A stretch of DNA of 64,000 nucleotides from assembly GCF_004328705.1 (NCBI RefSeq), contig NZ_CP035319.1, positions 1,240,001 to 1,304,000 of the forward strand. The letters are read 5' to 3'. Below the pieces are notes generated by a model. That model was not told where the DNA came from. It was given only the letters and a program-made list of their open reading frames with translations, and did no database searches. This DNA is from Rhodococcus sp. ABRD24. GTDB lineage: Bacteria > Actinomycetota > Actinomycetes > Mycobacteriales > Mycobacteriaceae. Made by a program: the position numbers and the translations under genes. Positions 1 to 9,459 of the stretch are shown piece after piece; the first letter of the stretch is position 1; every line of letters starts with the position of its first letter.

Positions 1-758
1 TCGAACACCTCGAGATCGCCTGCGGCGACGATGTCGAGAACATCGTTGTCCCACTCCGGGTTCAGCGGTTTACGCGTGGAAGTTCCTGCAGCCAGGTCGA
101 TTCCGGACTGCACGACGCGCTGCTCACCCCGAGCGCGCTGCTCGGGCGTGGGCGGATTACCGAGAATCAGCGCCTCCGCGACCCGCGGCGGGGCACCCGC
201 GAGGATCGGTACCGGCGGATCGTGCGACAGACCGCCTGACGCCAGGAACAGCACACGCTTGTCGAGTAGCCTCGCCGCCTCGCCGAGCGCCTTGCCGAAC
301 TGGCGGATCCGGCGCACCGGACCGAGTGGCGCCGCAACGCCGTTGATGAATACCGGCACCACTGGGACCGACCGGATTCCGCCGAACAGCATCTCGAGCG
401 GCTGCACGAACCCGTGATCGACCACCATGCGAGCCGAGATCGTCAGATCGATGTCACGCTCGAGCACGCCCTCTGCCATCGCATTGGCCGACTCCGCGTC
501 GACCAGAATCTCCCCCTCGGCGGATCCGAAGTCGCCCACCGCGATCGCGCCCGTCGCAATCGCGAACGGGGGCATCTTCTCGTAGAAGAAGCCGTTGTAG
601 TGATCCGGCGCGAACAGCACGACGATCTCGGGATCGAACTCCTCGATGAATGTGCGGGCCCCGGCGACGGCGTGATCGACCTCGTCGAGCACCTCCTGGT
701 CCGGATCGTTGAGCCCGATCAACGGTGAATGGGACAGCGCAACCAGCGCTACTGTCAT
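1..758 (-). CDS. hppB: 2,3-dihydroxyphenylpropionate 1,2-dioxygenase-like class III extradiol dioxygenase, N-terminal part
   Basis: The gene starts with ATG at 758 and stays open to the left edge, so 252 codons are visible; the MhpB family is about 314 residues. The N-terminus MTVALVALSHSPLIG, the later ALFAPDHYNGFFYE-type stretch and the ASGGLSHDPP motif are those of the LigB/MhpB fold, in which conserved histidines bind Fe(II) and assist ring opening. The expected reaction is meta-cleavage of 3-(2,3-dihydroxyphenyl)propionate in the cytoplasm. An IclR regulator lies 61 bases upstream on the same strand, as is usual for aromatic catabolic operons. The C-terminus is outside the window, and the exact catechol substrate is inferred from family resemblance. 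Confidence 0.85.
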   Translation of the reverse strand, partial: MTVALVALSHSPLIGLNDPDQEVLDEVDHAVAGARTFIEEFDPEIVVLFAPDHYNGFFYEKMPPFAIATGAIAVGDFGSAEGEILVDAESANAMAEGVLERDIDLTISARMVVDHGFVQPLEMLFGGIRSVPVVPVFINGVAAPLGPVRRIRQFGKALGEAARLLDKRVLFLASGGLSHDPPVPILAGAPPRVAEALILGNPPTPEQRARGEQRVVQSGIDLAAGTSTRKPLNPEWDNDVLDIVAAGDLEVF

Positions 759-819
759 GAAAGACTCCTTCGCCTGAATCCGTTTCCGGCAACATTCGTT
801 CCGGGAAGTTGTGACGGCG

Positions 820-1626
820 TTACGACGCGAGTGCGCTGTGCGCGGCGCACAGCGCCCGCGATGCGGCCAGGCTCACCCTGCGCAGCGCGGGCTCGACACT
901 CGCCGGGGAGAAGCTCGACACGGGGCCCGACACCGAGAAAGCTGCTGCCACACGCAAACCCGGCCCCGCGACCGCCCCGCCGATGCAGACCAGACCGTCG
1001 CGGGTCTCCTCGCGGTCGAACGCCACCCCGGTCCGACGGACCTGGCCGAGTTCGGCACGCAGCCGGACCGCGTCCGTCACAGTGCGTTCGGTGCGGGCGA
1101 CGAGGTCCCGGCCGAGCAGACCTTCGATGTCTTCGTTCGAGTACGCAAGCAACGCCTTGCCGACCGCGGTGCAGTGGGCCGGCGAACGTCCACCCACACG
1201 CGACGGCGATGCGACGTGCCGGTGCCCGTAGAGCTTGTTGATATAGAGCACATCCGGCCCGTGGAGCACCGCGAGATGGACGGTCTGCCGCGTCGCCTCG
1301 TACAGGTCCGCGAGATACGGTGTAAGGACGTCGCGAATCACCGAGTGGTGCGGCGCGTAGACCCGCTCGCCGAGGTTGTGCAGTTCTGCCCCGAGCCGGT
1401 AGTCGCTGCCGACCCGCTCGACGGCGTGGTTGCGCTCGAGCATCCCGAGAATGCGGTGCGCGGTGGACTTACTCAACCCCGAGCGGCGGGCCAGCTCGCT
1501 GACCCCGACGCCCGAATGCGCTTCACGGCCGAAGCTGGTGAGCAGGCTCATCGCTTTGTCAACGGCCGCACGCCCGTCACGCGCCGAGCTCGAATGCGAC
1601 AGATCGGTCAGCTCCTGCACATCCAT
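820..1626 (-). CDS. IclR-family transcriptional regulator
   Basis: This 268-residue protein has the IclR layout: a winged helix at about residues 18-85 (VSELARRSGLSKSTAHRIL is the recognition helix region) and a C-terminal effector-binding domain with the typical GRSPAHCTAVGKALLA segment. Proteins of this family usually bind an aromatic acid or its breakdown product. Its place just upstream of the extradiol dioxygenase gene suggests control of phenylpropionate breakdown. ATG at 1626 is preceded by a weak GGTAGGGA. Whether it activates or represses cannot be read from the sequence. Confidence 0.9.
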   Translation of the reverse strand: MDVQELTDLSHSSSARDGRAAVDKAMSLLTSFGREAHSGVGVSELARRSGLSKSTAHRILGMLERNHAVERVGSDYRLGAELHNLGERVYAPHHSVIRDVLTPYLADLYEATRQTVHLAVLHGPDVLYINKLYGHRHVASPSRVGGRSPAHCTAVGKALLAYSNEDIEGLLGRDLVARTERTVTDAVRLRAELGQVRRTGVAFDREETRDGLVCIGGAVAGPGLRVAAAFSVSGPVSSFSPASVEPALRRVSLAASRALCAAHSALAS

Positions 1627-1817
1627 CGGTCCCTACCCATTCACTTCCGGAAACGGCCATCCCAGACGCAGCGCGTCGACGCGATCGAGTCTGCCCACCG
1701 GCCGTTTATATGTCAAGATGGACGATAGTTATATTAAAAGTGACACCCATGCTCGCTCGGCTTTAATCATGCGAAGCAGTGAGCGCATTCCCGTGACGCT
1801 CGAGGAGAGGAGGTTCG
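1627..1817. promoter_or_regulatory. Divergent promoter region with an AT-rich core
   Basis: This spacer separates the divergent IclR and XRE-cupin genes. It holds an AT-rich patch (about 1705-1740) that stands out in this GC-rich DNA, with TATATGTC and GTTATATTAAAAG and a short GTC-N6-GAC inverted repeat at 1712-1723. Such a patch is a plausible site for one or both promoters and for regulator binding. The repeat is too short to assign to a protein. Confidence 0.4.
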
Positions 1818-2402
1818 ATGGACAGCAACGGCCTGATCGCACGCAACGTGCAGCGGTTCCGCGGCGAACGGCAAATGAGCATGGGCGAACTCGCCAAGCG
1901 CGCCAACCTGTCCAAGCAGACCCTCTCGAAGATCGAACAGGGCGTAGGCAATCCGACGGTGGAGACTATCGACGCGATCGCAGAGGCCCTCGACGTCCCA
2001 CTGCGTCGCCTCGTTACCGAATGGGGCACCAGAGTCTTCATCGTCCGCGCCAGCGAAGGCACCTGGGCCGGCAAGCCCGGCGGAGCCACCAAGGTGCTCG
2101 ACCAGATCTACGGCTCCGGCTATGTACGCACCAGCCTGACTCGACTACGCGCGGCGGACGACGCCGAACTGCTCCGGACCCCCGATTCCACCGGGACGCT
2201 GATCCATGCCTATGTGATCGCCGGAAGGGTCCGCGTCGGCCCCGCGAACGAACTCACCGACCTCGACACCGGCGACTTCGTCCAGTTCCCCAGCGACGTA
2301 CCCCACGTGCTGACCGCGTTGAGCGCCGAAGCAACCGTGCACATCGTCACCACAATGCCCCAGGTTCCGCAGTTCGGCCCACTCACCGACGAGACCACCT
2401 GA
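1818..2402 (+). CDS. XRE-family regulator with C-terminal cupin domain
   Basis: This 194-residue protein has an N-terminal helix-turn-helix of the Xre/Cro type (about residues 8-62; KRANLSKQTLSKIEQG is the core) and a C-terminal cupin barrel (about 110-185; GDFVQFPSDVPH). This layout is that of small-ligand-sensing regulators of the PuuR/SutR kind. A strong AGGAGG sits 4 bases before ATG 1818. It is transcribed away from the IclR gene, so it may share control of the same promoter region or govern a separate pathway. The ligand and targets are unknown. Confidence 0.88.
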   Translation: MDSNGLIARNVQRFRGERQMSMGELAKRANLSKQTLSKIEQGVGNPTVETIDAIAEALDVPLRRLVTEWGTRVFIVRASEGTWAGKPGGATKVLDQIYGSGYVRTSLTRLRAADDAELLRTPDSTGTLIHAYVIAGRVRVGPANELTDLDTGDFVQFPSDVPHVLTALSAEATVHIVTTMPQVPQFGPLTDETT

Positions 2403-2491
2403 CCCGACACGTCACCGTAGTAACCCCGAACTGGGCTCGTACGGCTGATTCGTCCCTTACAGTGAGCGCCGTGGGCCAACATGAACATCAG

Positions 2492-4225
2492 ATGAACAGG
2501 TTGAACCGCCGCACCTTCCTCGGTGCTGCCGGTGTCGGAGCGCTCGGGCTTTCCGGGATCCCGCTCCTCGGCAGCCGCTCGTGGAATCCCCTCACCGCGC
2601 GGGCCGCGGCCGCACCGCCGACCGCTTCGATCGCCGGCACCACCCTCGAGTCGGTGGCAGTTCCCCTGGGCACCAGCGGGTATCGCCGCCTGACGGCGGG
2701 GCCCGGCTGGCCACTGGTGGTCCGCACCGACCTGGCCGCGCCACAATCGGGGCGCGAAGACCGACGCACGGCGCTCGCCTCCGTCGTCCAGCTCACCGAC
2801 GTCCACGTGCTCGACTCCCAGTCGCCCGTGCGTTTCGAATACGTCCATCCTTTCCAGGGCGCCGCGTTCCGGCCTCAGGAGACGATGACGGCACAGGGCC
2901 TGATCTCACTGATCTCCCGCGTGAACTCGCTGCGGATGGGCCCCCACACCCGTCGCGACTTCGACGCCGTGGTCACCACCGGCGACAACTCCGACAACAA
3001 GGAGTTCGTGGAACTCGGCTGGTTCCTCACCGCTCTCAACGGCGGCACGATCACCCCCAACACAGGCGATCCGACGCGGTACGAGGGCGTGCAGAACTCG
3101 GGTGCCGACCTGTACTGGAACCCCGAATCGTCGATCCGCGACATCTACAAGAAGGTCGGCTTCCCGGAGATCCCGGGTTTGCTGTCCGCAGCCCTGCAGC
3201 CCGTCACCAGCCCCGGACTACAGACCAAGTGGTACAGCGTATTCGGCAATCACGACGACTCCGTCGAGGGCACTCTCCCCAGCGGAATCCCCCCGCTCGA
3301 GGCGATGTACACGGGCGACAAGAAGTTCGAGGTCCCGGACTCGTCCGAGCAGTCGGCGCAGATCTCCAGCGCGCTCAGCTCGGACCCGACCGCGCTGCTC
3401 AATCTGCTGTCCGCGATCACGACCCCGCCACGCATCGTCACCCCTGATGCCCGGCGCAAGCCGTTCACCCCGCGCGAGTACATTGCGGCGCACCTGGATC
3501 CGGCGAACAAGGGTCCCGGCCCGATCGGGCACGGATTCGCGCCCGATGCCGCCGAGACCGGAATCGGCTACTACACCTTCGAGATCGCACCCGGCGTCAT
3601 CGGGATCAGCATGGACTCGACCAACCGTGCCGGTTTCGTCGACGGCTCGCTGGGTGAGGCACAGTTCAAGTGGATCGAACAGGTCCTGCTGGCCGGCAGT
3701 AGCAAGTACTACGACACCAATGGCGCGCTGGTCACGCAAAGCCGCACCGACACCTACTTCGTCCTGTTCAGCCACCACACGAGCACGACGATGGCGAACA
3801 CGCTCCCCGATCCGGAGCGTCCACTCGAGCCGCGCTACAAGGGCGCCCAGCTCGTGGATATGCTGCACCGCTTCCCGAATGTGCTCGCCTGGGTCAACGG
3901 TCACACCCACGAGAACCGGATCACCCCGCAGGTGGGACAGACCCCGGCCCAGGGCTTCTGGGAGATCAACACGGCCTCGCACATCGACTTCCCGCAGCAG
4001 GGGCGCATCATCGAGGTAGTCGACAACGCGGACGGCACGGTCTCGCTGCTGACCACGCTGATCGAGGCCGACAGCCCCTATCAGGCCGACTACGACGACT
4101 TCTCCCAGCTCGGACTCGCGTCGCTGTACCGCGAGCTGTCGTTCAACGACATCCATGCCGACCCGAAGCTGCTGGGCGGTTCGCCGGACCACAACGTCGA
4201 ACTGGTCCTGGCCACACTGCGCTAG
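2492..4225 (+). CDS. Tat-exported calcineurin-like metallophosphoesterase (TIGR03767-type)
   Basis: The 577-residue protein begins with a twin-arginine signal (NRRTFLGAAGVGALGLSG, Arg6-Arg7) that ends near an Ala-rich cleavage region at about 38-41, so it is predicted to act outside the membrane. Metal-ligand motifs of the calcineurin-like fold follow in order: DVH at about 103-105, TTGDNSDN, FGNHDD, SHHTST and VNGHTHENR. The substrate is unknown; family members hydrolyse phosphoesters. The frame stays open far upstream, but the signal peptide places the start at ATG 2492 (GTG 2471, seven codons earlier, is possible). Its stop overlaps the stop of the convergent channel gene. Confidence 0.85.
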   Translation: MNRLNRRTFLGAAGVGALGLSGIPLLGSRSWNPLTARAAAAPPTASIAGTTLESVAVPLGTSGYRRLTAGPGWPLVVRTDLAAPQSGREDRRTALASVVQLTDVHVLDSQSPVRFEYVHPFQGAAFRPQETMTAQGLISLISRVNSLRMGPHTRRDFDAVVTTGDNSDNKEFVELGWFLTALNGGTITPNTGDPTRYEGVQNSGADLYWNPESSIRDIYKKVGFPEIPGLLSAALQPVTSPGLQTKWYSVFGNHDDSVEGTLPSGIPPLEAMYTGDKKFEVPDSSEQSAQISSALSSDPTALLNLLSAITTPPRIVTPDARRKPFTPREYIAAHLDPANKGPGPIGHGFAPDAAETGIGYYTFEIAPGVIGISMDSTNRAGFVDGSLGEAQFKWIEQVLLAGSSKYYDTNGALVTQSRTDTYFVLFSHHTSTTMANTLPDPERPLEPRYKGAQLVDMLHRFPNVLAWVNGHTHENRITPQVGQTPAQGFWEINTASHIDFPQQGRIIEVVDNADGTVSLLTTLIEADSPYQADYDDFSQLGLASLYRELSFNDIHADPKLLGGSPDHNVELVLATLR

Positions 4226-4803
4226 CTGTCGGCGCGGGCGTCCTCCGGGGCGTCCGCGCCGCCTTCGTTCTCCCGCCGGGCCTTACCCCATTTCGCAGCC
4301 TGCAGCAGGAGTTTCACGCCGACTGCAATCATCACCAGGTTGCCCATGATCTGCACCGTGACGACCGCGCGCGCCGTCTGGCCGATAGCCACGATGTCGC
4401 CGAAGCCGACGGTACCGAACACGGTGAGGGTGAAGTAGAGGGCATCCAGTCGGGTCAGCGGCTCATTGAACGACTCGTGATCCAACTGTGCCAGCAGGAA
4501 ATCCGCAGTTGCCGAACCCAGGAGATAGATCGGCAACGTCACCAGAAGTGCCTGAGCGGCGCGCAGTGCGGGGGTCTTCGATCGAATGATCCGCCACACC
4601 TGCCACGCGCACAGGGCAACCACGGATCCGAGACCACTGAACAGGACGACGACCGCGCCGGTGTCGGACAATCGGTCCATCGGCAAGGTGAAGTACGCGA
4701 CGGTCAGCACAACAACCAGGACCGACGGCCGCACGAACATCACCCACACGAGCCGCAGCCGACCCCCCGTACTCAGCTCCTTCAATGTGTGCCTGTCGGC
4801 CAT
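4222..4803 (-). CDS. Two-helix potassium channel protein
   Basis: The 193-residue protein has four hydrophobic stretches (about 25-40, 49-70, 84-105 and 142-165). The last pair flanks a pore loop with the selectivity signature TVGFGD at about 131-136, as in the Ion_trans_2 family. K+ is therefore the likely ion; no cytosolic RCK/TrkA-N domain follows, only a short charged tail. ATG 4803 is preceded by AAGGTGGG at good distance and is preferred over an upstream in-frame start that would add an Arg-rich, non-family leader. It runs convergent to the metallophosphoesterase gene. Confidence 0.85.
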   Translation of the reverse strand: MADRHTLKELSTGGRLRLVWVMFVRPSVLVVVLTVAYFTLPMDRLSDTGAVVVLFSGLGSVVALCAWQVWRIIRSKTPALRAAQALLVTLPIYLLGSATADFLLAQLDHESFNEPLTRLDALYFTLTVFGTVGFGDIVAIGQTARAVVTVQIMGNLVMIAVGVKLLLQAAKWGKARRENEGGADAPEDARADS

Positions 4804-4998
4804 ACCAACCCACCTTGCCACCCACCTGTGCGATGTGCGGCGACATCCTCGACATCCTCGAACCCAGCACCGAGGCGCGATGTTCTGTAACGTTCGGGTA
4901 ACGACGCCCAACGCCTGGAAGGGAAGTATCTCAGCTTTCGAGTATCTGCGGAGCCGGACGAGTCGGATTCGCAGACGCCGACAAGCAGGAGGTGGACA

Positions 4999-6270
4999 AT
5001 GCGAAACTCACTCGGAATCTCTGCAGGAGCAGCGGGCGTGTGCACCGCACTCGTCACCACCGACGAGTCGGGAACTCATTACGTCGAGTACCGGACACTG
5101 TCCCTGGACACGGGCTCGGACACCGGGCTCGGTGATCTGACGCTCTCTGCCATCGATCTGATGACCATCCAGGTGCCGGACTGCAGGATCGAACCGGACG
5201 CGATCGCGGTCGCCTACCGTTCGGAGAGCCATGCGTCCACGCTGCGTTCGGCGGCGAAGCGTCAGCGGCGCGACATCCGTCTCGTGCCGGAGACCGTCGC
5301 GACCCTCACCTATCTACGCAGCACCGGACTCGTCGATCGGTACGGAACCATCGGGATCGTCGACCTCGGCGCGTCCGGGCTCACCGTCACAGTCGTCGAC
5401 CGGGCCGAGGGGACCGTCCATCGCCGCGAACGGACCCATGACGTCAGCGGCGACGCAGCGGCCACGACGCCCGGTTCCACAATCGGCGAGCGCGTAGCGG
5501 AGTTCACCAACCGGATCTGTCGGCAGGCACTCCGCGTACCCGAGGCCGTCGTTCTGGTTGGCGGCGGAGCAAACATCCCCGAAGTCGGTCAGACCCTCGA
5601 ACCCGAATTCGAGGGCCCGGTGATCATGGTTCCCGAGCCCGAGGCCGCCACCGCAAAAGGCACCGCGCTACTTGCGGTATCGGGTGAGCGACAGGAGTAT
5701 CCGGTGGTCGCCGGGACAGGGGGCCACGTATCCGGCGCGCTGATCGGTGCGCTGGTGGTCGGACTGCTGGTCCTCGGGTACGGCCTTCGGACCGTCGTGC
5801 CGCGGAGCCCGGAGAACTTCGCTCCCACCAGCAGCGATGTCGTGCAGGTCCCCGACGATGTGCCGGCGGTCCTGCCGGAGGAAACCGGCATCCCCACCGA
5901 AGATCCGGACCCGACATCCGAGCAGCCGCTGCCGTACACGCCGCCGATCGTGACAACTGCCCCGATGTCGTCGCACACGAGCACCGCCGTTCCCCCTCGG
6001 ACGGTCACATCGGAAACCCCGTCTACCAAGCCCGAACTGCCGTGGATCCCGCCGAAGTGGCCCGAACTGCCGACCGGCCTGCCTGACCTGGTGCCGCCAC
6101 CGACCTCGAGTTCACAGCAACCGAGTCAGACTCCGACGACGTCACCAACGGTATCCACCACACCGTCGGCGCCCGAAACGTCGGCCAGCGTGGAACTCCC
6201 CACGACCGAGGTCGATCCGCCAGTCAGTCCCGAATCTGGCTCACCGACACCGGAAGCCCCGGATTCGTAG
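4999..6270 (+). CDS. Membrane-anchored Hsp70/actin-like protein with Pro/Ser/Thr-rich tail
   Basis: The 423-residue protein has an N-terminal half (about 1-230) with Hsp70/actin-fold features: IVDLGASG at about 120-127 matches the phosphate-2 loop, [11 protein letters not shown] at about 184-194 the adenosine loop, and [14 protein letters not shown] the helix after it. A single transmembrane segment follows (about 246-263), then some 160 residues rich in Pro, Ser and Thr, presumably outside the cell. The Hsp70 substrate-binding domain is absent. AGGAGGTGG precedes ATG 4999. The last 47 bases overlap tsaD on the other strand. No function can be named; related layouts occur beside type VII genes. 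Confidence 0.7.
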   Translation: MRNSLGISAGAAGVCTALVTTDESGTHYVEYRTLSLDTGSDTGLGDLTLSAIDLMTIQVPDCRIEPDAIAVAYRSESHASTLRSAAKRQRRDIRLVPETVATLTYLRSTGLVDRYGTIGIVDLGASGLTVTVVDRAEGTVHRRERTHDVSGDAAATTPGSTIGERVAEFTNRICRQALRVPEAVVLVGGGANIPEVGQTLEPEFEGPVIMVPEPEAATAKGTALLAVSGERQEYPVVAGTGGHVSGALIGALVVGLLVLGYGLRTVVPRSPENFAPTSSDVVQVPDDVPAVLPEETGIPTEDPDPTSEQPLPYTPPIVTTAPMSSHTSTAVPPRTVTSETPSTKPELPWIPPKWPELPTGLPDLVPPPTSSSQQPSQTPTTSPTVSTTPSAPETSASVELPTTEVDPPVSPESGSPTPEAPDS

Positions 6271-7264
6271 CCGAGGTGAACTCGGACGGCTCCGCGCCGC
6301 CTGCGATGATGTGAGCGCCCAGCGCCGCAATCATCACGCCGTTGTCGGTGCACAGCCTGGGACTCGGCACGCGCAGAGTCAATCCAGCTGCGGCACAGCG
6401 TTCCTCGGCCAGTGACCGGATCCGGGAATTCGCGGTGGCTCCGCCGCCGAGGACCAGAGTGTCGACGCCGACGTCTCGGGCCGCACGCACCGCCTTCATC
6501 GTCAGCACGTCCGCGACGGACTCCTGGAATCCCGCCGCGACATCGGCCATCGGAACCTGTTCACCGGCGCGCTCCTTCGCCTCGACGAACCGGGCGACTG
6601 CCGTCTTGAGGCCGGAGAACGAGAAGTCGTGCCGCGCGTCCCGCGATCCGGTCATGCCGCGCGGGAAGACGATCGCCTCGCGGTCCCCCTGCTGTGCAAG
6701 GCGATCCAACGCCGGACCACCCGGGAACCCGAGCCCCAGCAACCGGGCCACCTTGTCGAACGCCTCGCCGGCGGCGTCGTCGACGGTGGTGCCCAGCTCG
6801 ACGATCGGCTTGCGTCCCAGCTCCTCCACGTGCAGCAGATGGGTGTGACCGCCCGAAACTAGCAGGGCCACGCATGGCGGCATCGGCCCGTGCTCGATGG
6901 TGTCGACCGCAACGTGCCCACCGAGATGATTGATCGCATAGAAGGGCACATTCCACGCCGCCGCGTACGCCTTCGCGGCCGCGACCCCGACCAGCAACGC
7001 GCCCGCCAGTCCGGGGCCGATGGTCACCGCAAGCGCGTCCGGCTTCTCGATGCCCGCCGCCGCGAGCGCGCGGCGCATGGTCGGCACCATTGCCTCGAGG
7101 TGCGCGCGCGAAGCCACCTCGGGCACGACGCCGCCGTAGCGGGCATGCTGATCGACGCTGGAGGCCACCTCGTCGGCGAGCAACTCGCAGTGCCCGCCGT
7201 CGAGCCACCGGACGATGCCGACTCCGGTCTCGTCGCAAGAGCTTTCGATACCCATCACGATCAT
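6224..7264 (-). CDS. tsaD: tRNA N6-threonylcarbamoyladenosine transferase subunit TsaD
   Basis: This 346-residue protein is full length for TsaD (Kae1/Gcp), which moves the threonylcarbamoyl group from its adenylate to A37 of ANN-reading tRNAs, working with TsaB and TsaE in the cytoplasm. It has the ASKHA-fold start [13 protein letters not shown], the metal-binding HLGGH (His113, His117) and LVSGGHTH. It is the last gene of a tsaB-rimI-tsaD run, starting 2 bases after the rimI stop. Its 3' end overlaps the convergent Hsp70-like gene by 47 bases. Confidence 0.97.
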   Translation of the reverse strand: MIVMGIESSCDETGVGIVRWLDGGHCELLADEVASSVDQHARYGGVVPEVASRAHLEAMVPTMRRALAAAGIEKPDALAVTIGPGLAGALLVGVAAAKAYAAAWNVPFYAINHLGGHVAVDTIEHGPMPPCVALLVSGGHTHLLHVEELGRKPIVELGTTVDDAAGEAFDKVARLLGLGFPGGPALDRLAQQGDREAIVFPRGMTGSRDARHDFSFSGLKTAVARFVEAKERAGEQVPMADVAAGFQESVADVLTMKAVRAARDVGVDTLVLGGGATANSRIRSLAEERCAAAGLTLRVPSPRLCTDNGVMIAALGAHIIAGGAEPSEFTSATNPGLPVSVSQIRD

Positions 7265-7266
7265 GG

Positions 7267-7740
7267 CTATGACTCCTCGCCCCGCACCGGGCGGCGCATT
7301 GTGTACGCGTCCGCGCCGCTCGGCTGGTAGTACCTCTTCCTGGTCCCGACGATCTCGAAGCCCTCACGCTCGTAGAGCGCGATCGCCGGGGCATTGTCGG
7401 TGCGGACCTCGAGGAACACCGGCCCGCCCCACTTGTCCGCCACGCGCAACAGCTCGGCCAGCAGCGCCGTGCCGATGCCGCCGCGCTGCGCGGACGGGTC
7501 GACCCCGATCGTGTGGACCTCGGCCTCGGGGATCACGCTGCTGCCGAGCAGGGACACCCCCGCGTATCCGATGAGTGTGTCGGCACCGTCCCGCGCCGTG
7601 AAGTAGTGGTTGTGCCCACCCGCAAGTTCCGACCGGAACGCGTGCGCCGTCCACGGATCGTCACCGGGGAACAGCACCTGCTCGAGTTCGGCGCACCGGT
7701 CGGCGTCGGCGTCGGTCATCGGCACGATCCGGATGCTCAT
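7267..7740 (-). CDS. rimI: Ribosomal protein S18 alanine N-acetyltransferase RimI
   Basis: This 157-residue GNAT protein carries the acetyl-CoA loop motif as [15 protein letters not shown], followed by [20 protein letters not shown] typical of RimI. The family acetylates the N-terminal alanine of ribosomal protein S18, though many actinobacterial members are broad. ATG 7740 overlaps the tsaB stop as ATGA. The frame is open far upstream inside tsaB, but that extension has no GNAT character. It lies between tsaB and tsaD, the standard actinobacterial order. Confidence 0.93.
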   Translation of the reverse strand: MSIRIVPMTDADADRCAELEQVLFPGDDPWTAHAFRSELAGGHNHYFTARDGADTLIGYAGVSLLGSSVIPEAEVHTIGVDPSAQRGGIGTALLAELLRVADKWGGPVFLEVRTDNAPAIALYEREGFEIVGTRKRYYQPSGADAYTMRRPVRGEES

Positions 7741-8393
7741 TTCTTCCGGTCCGCCAACTCCACCGCGTCCGGGCGGCGCAGGTAGAGCGGCACCAGCGGT
7801 TCCGGCTCCACACCGACGCGCAACGCCTGCGCCGCGACCGCCACCAGACCAGCGGGAGACGGCGTCTCGACCGGCTCGACCGGCAGATCGAACATGTCCA
7901 CGTGCGACGCCGATCCGGCGATCACCCGAGACGGGGCTGCATCGAGTTCGGACGGCTTGATCACGTCCGGCCCCGCCACCCGCTCGCCACCCGAGTAGCG
8001 AGCCCAGTACACCTCGCGGCGCCGGGCATCGGTGACCACCAGCAGGTCCCCGTCGCCGGCGACGTCGGCGGCGATCGCATCCAAGCTGCACACGCCGTGG
8101 ACCGGGATGCCCAGCGCATCACCGAACGCCGCGGCGGTCGCCATCCCGACACGCAGACCGGTGAACGGTCCGGGACCGACACCGACGACGACGGCATCCA
8201 GATCGGCAGCGGTATGCCCCGATTCCGTGAGGCACTCGAGGACCTGCGGGGTCAGGACCTCCGCGTGCGCGCGGGCGTCGACGGTGATCCGGACCGCGAG
8301 TAGCCGGGCATCACCGGAATCCGAATCACGGTCGAGGCTCACAACACCCGCGGTGACGGCGGGAGTGGAGGTATCGATGGCAAGGACAAGCAC
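7737..8393 (-). CDS. tsaB: t6A37 biosynthesis protein TsaB
   Basis: This 218-residue protein begins LVLAIDTSTPAVTAGVV and contains VVGVGPGPFTGLRVGMATA, both hallmarks of TsaB, the catalytically inactive ASKHA paralogue that dimerises with TsaD. GTG 8393 is the start. It overlaps rimI by 4 bases. Upstream the run is broken: an MpaB-like gene on the other strand separates it from tsaE, so tsaB-rimI-tsaD must have its own promoter in 8394-8570. Confidence 0.95.
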   Translation of the reverse strand: MLVLAIDTSTPAVTAGVVSLDRDSDSGDARLLAVRITVDARAHAEVLTPQVLECLTESGHTAADLDAVVVGVGPGPFTGLRVGMATAAAFGDALGIPVHGVCSLDAIAADVAGDGDLLVVTDARRREVYWARYSGGERVAGPDVIKPSELDAAPSRVIAGSASHVDMFDLPVEPVETPSPAGLVAVAAQALRVGVEPEPLVPLYLRRPDAVELADRKK

Positions 8394-8570
8394 GATGTAC
8401 CAGGCTACTCGCCATTCGAGTGGCTTCCCGGACCGGCCGACCGACGCACCCGCCGCGAACTCGTCCGCGCGTCACGCTTGGTACAAACGTCCAACTTCGG
8501 GACGATCACTCTCGATGCCCGCCGGGCAGTCTCATCACAGCGCAGTTGCATCAGACGGAAGGGACCACCA

Positions 8571-9449
8571 ATGAGCGAGGCGGTCGGGAACATTGCAGAC
8601 CAGGAACCGAGCCGACGGCAGGACGACGGGCTCTTCGGCCCGGACAGCATCACCTGGCGCCTGTTCGCCGATCCGGCGTCCTCGCTGGGCGCGGTCTGCG
8701 GCATCCTGCTCCAGACCCTGAACCCTGACATGATGACGCTGTTCAGCAAGGTCTCCGACAACTACGGCGATCCGGCAGGCCGGGCGGCGCGCACCGTCAA
8801 GTACCTCGACACCACCGTCTTCGGGGACACCGCGCACGCCCTCGCTGCCGGCGAAGCGGTGCGGCGCATGCACCGCCACGCCAAGTGGACCGACGAGCGC
8901 ACCGGCCGCGTCCTGGTCGCCGACGAGCCCGACTGGCTCGTGTGGACGCACAACACCCTCGTGTGGGGCATCCTGCGCAGCTCCGAACTGTACGGACCGA
9001 GCCTCACGGCGGCCGAACGCGACCGCTTCGTCGTCGAGCAGCACAAGGCGGCCGAACTCGTCGGCATCGACCCGGCGACGCTGGCCTCCACCGAGGCCGA
9101 ACTCGACGCCTACATCCATGCCCAGGTGGAGTGGCTGGCCGTCACGCTGCCCGCCGCGGAGGCCACCGTCGCGCTGCGCAAGCCGACGCTGAAGGGCAAC
9201 CCGATCAAGGTCGTGTCGTCGGTCGTGATCCAGGACGGCATCATCGCGCTGCTGCCCGAGTGGGCGCGCACCATGTTCGGCGTCGCCGGCCGCCCGATGA
9301 GCCTCGGCGGCGCCGCCCGGGCGACCCGCCTGCTCATGGCCGCCGCCCGGCGCAACAAGCCCTACGAGAAGCTGATCGCAGACATTCTGAAGCAGGTCGA
9401 TGCGCACCCGTACCGCAAGGTGCGCGGCATCGACGGGGTACGCCGCTGA
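8571..9449 (+). CDS. MpaB/DUF2236-type oxygenase domain protein
   Basis: This 292-residue protein matches the bacterial MpaB/DUF2236 family (related to latex-clearing protein and fungal MpaB oxygenases). Typical segments are GPDSITWRLFADP, the GDTAHALAAGEAVRRMHRH stretch and DWLVWTHNTLVWG, which supply conserved His and Arg residues thought to hold heme in studied members. There is no signal peptide. GGAAGGGA precedes ATG 8571. Its substrate is unknown. It is placed in reverse between tsaE and tsaB, and its 3' end lies only 10 bases from that of tsaE. Confidence 0.75.
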   Translation: MSEAVGNIADQEPSRRQDDGLFGPDSITWRLFADPASSLGAVCGILLQTLNPDMMTLFSKVSDNYGDPAGRAARTVKYLDTTVFGDTAHALAAGEAVRRMHRHAKWTDERTGRVLVADEPDWLVWTHNTLVWGILRSSELYGPSLTAAERDRFVVEQHKAAELVGIDPATLASTEAELDAYIHAQVEWLAVTLPAAEATVALRKPTLKGNPIKVVSSVVIQDGIIALLPEWARTMFGVAGRPMSLGGAARATRLLMAAARRNKPYEKLIADILKQVDAHPYRKVRGIDGVRR

Positions 9450-9459
9450 CCGACCCGAG

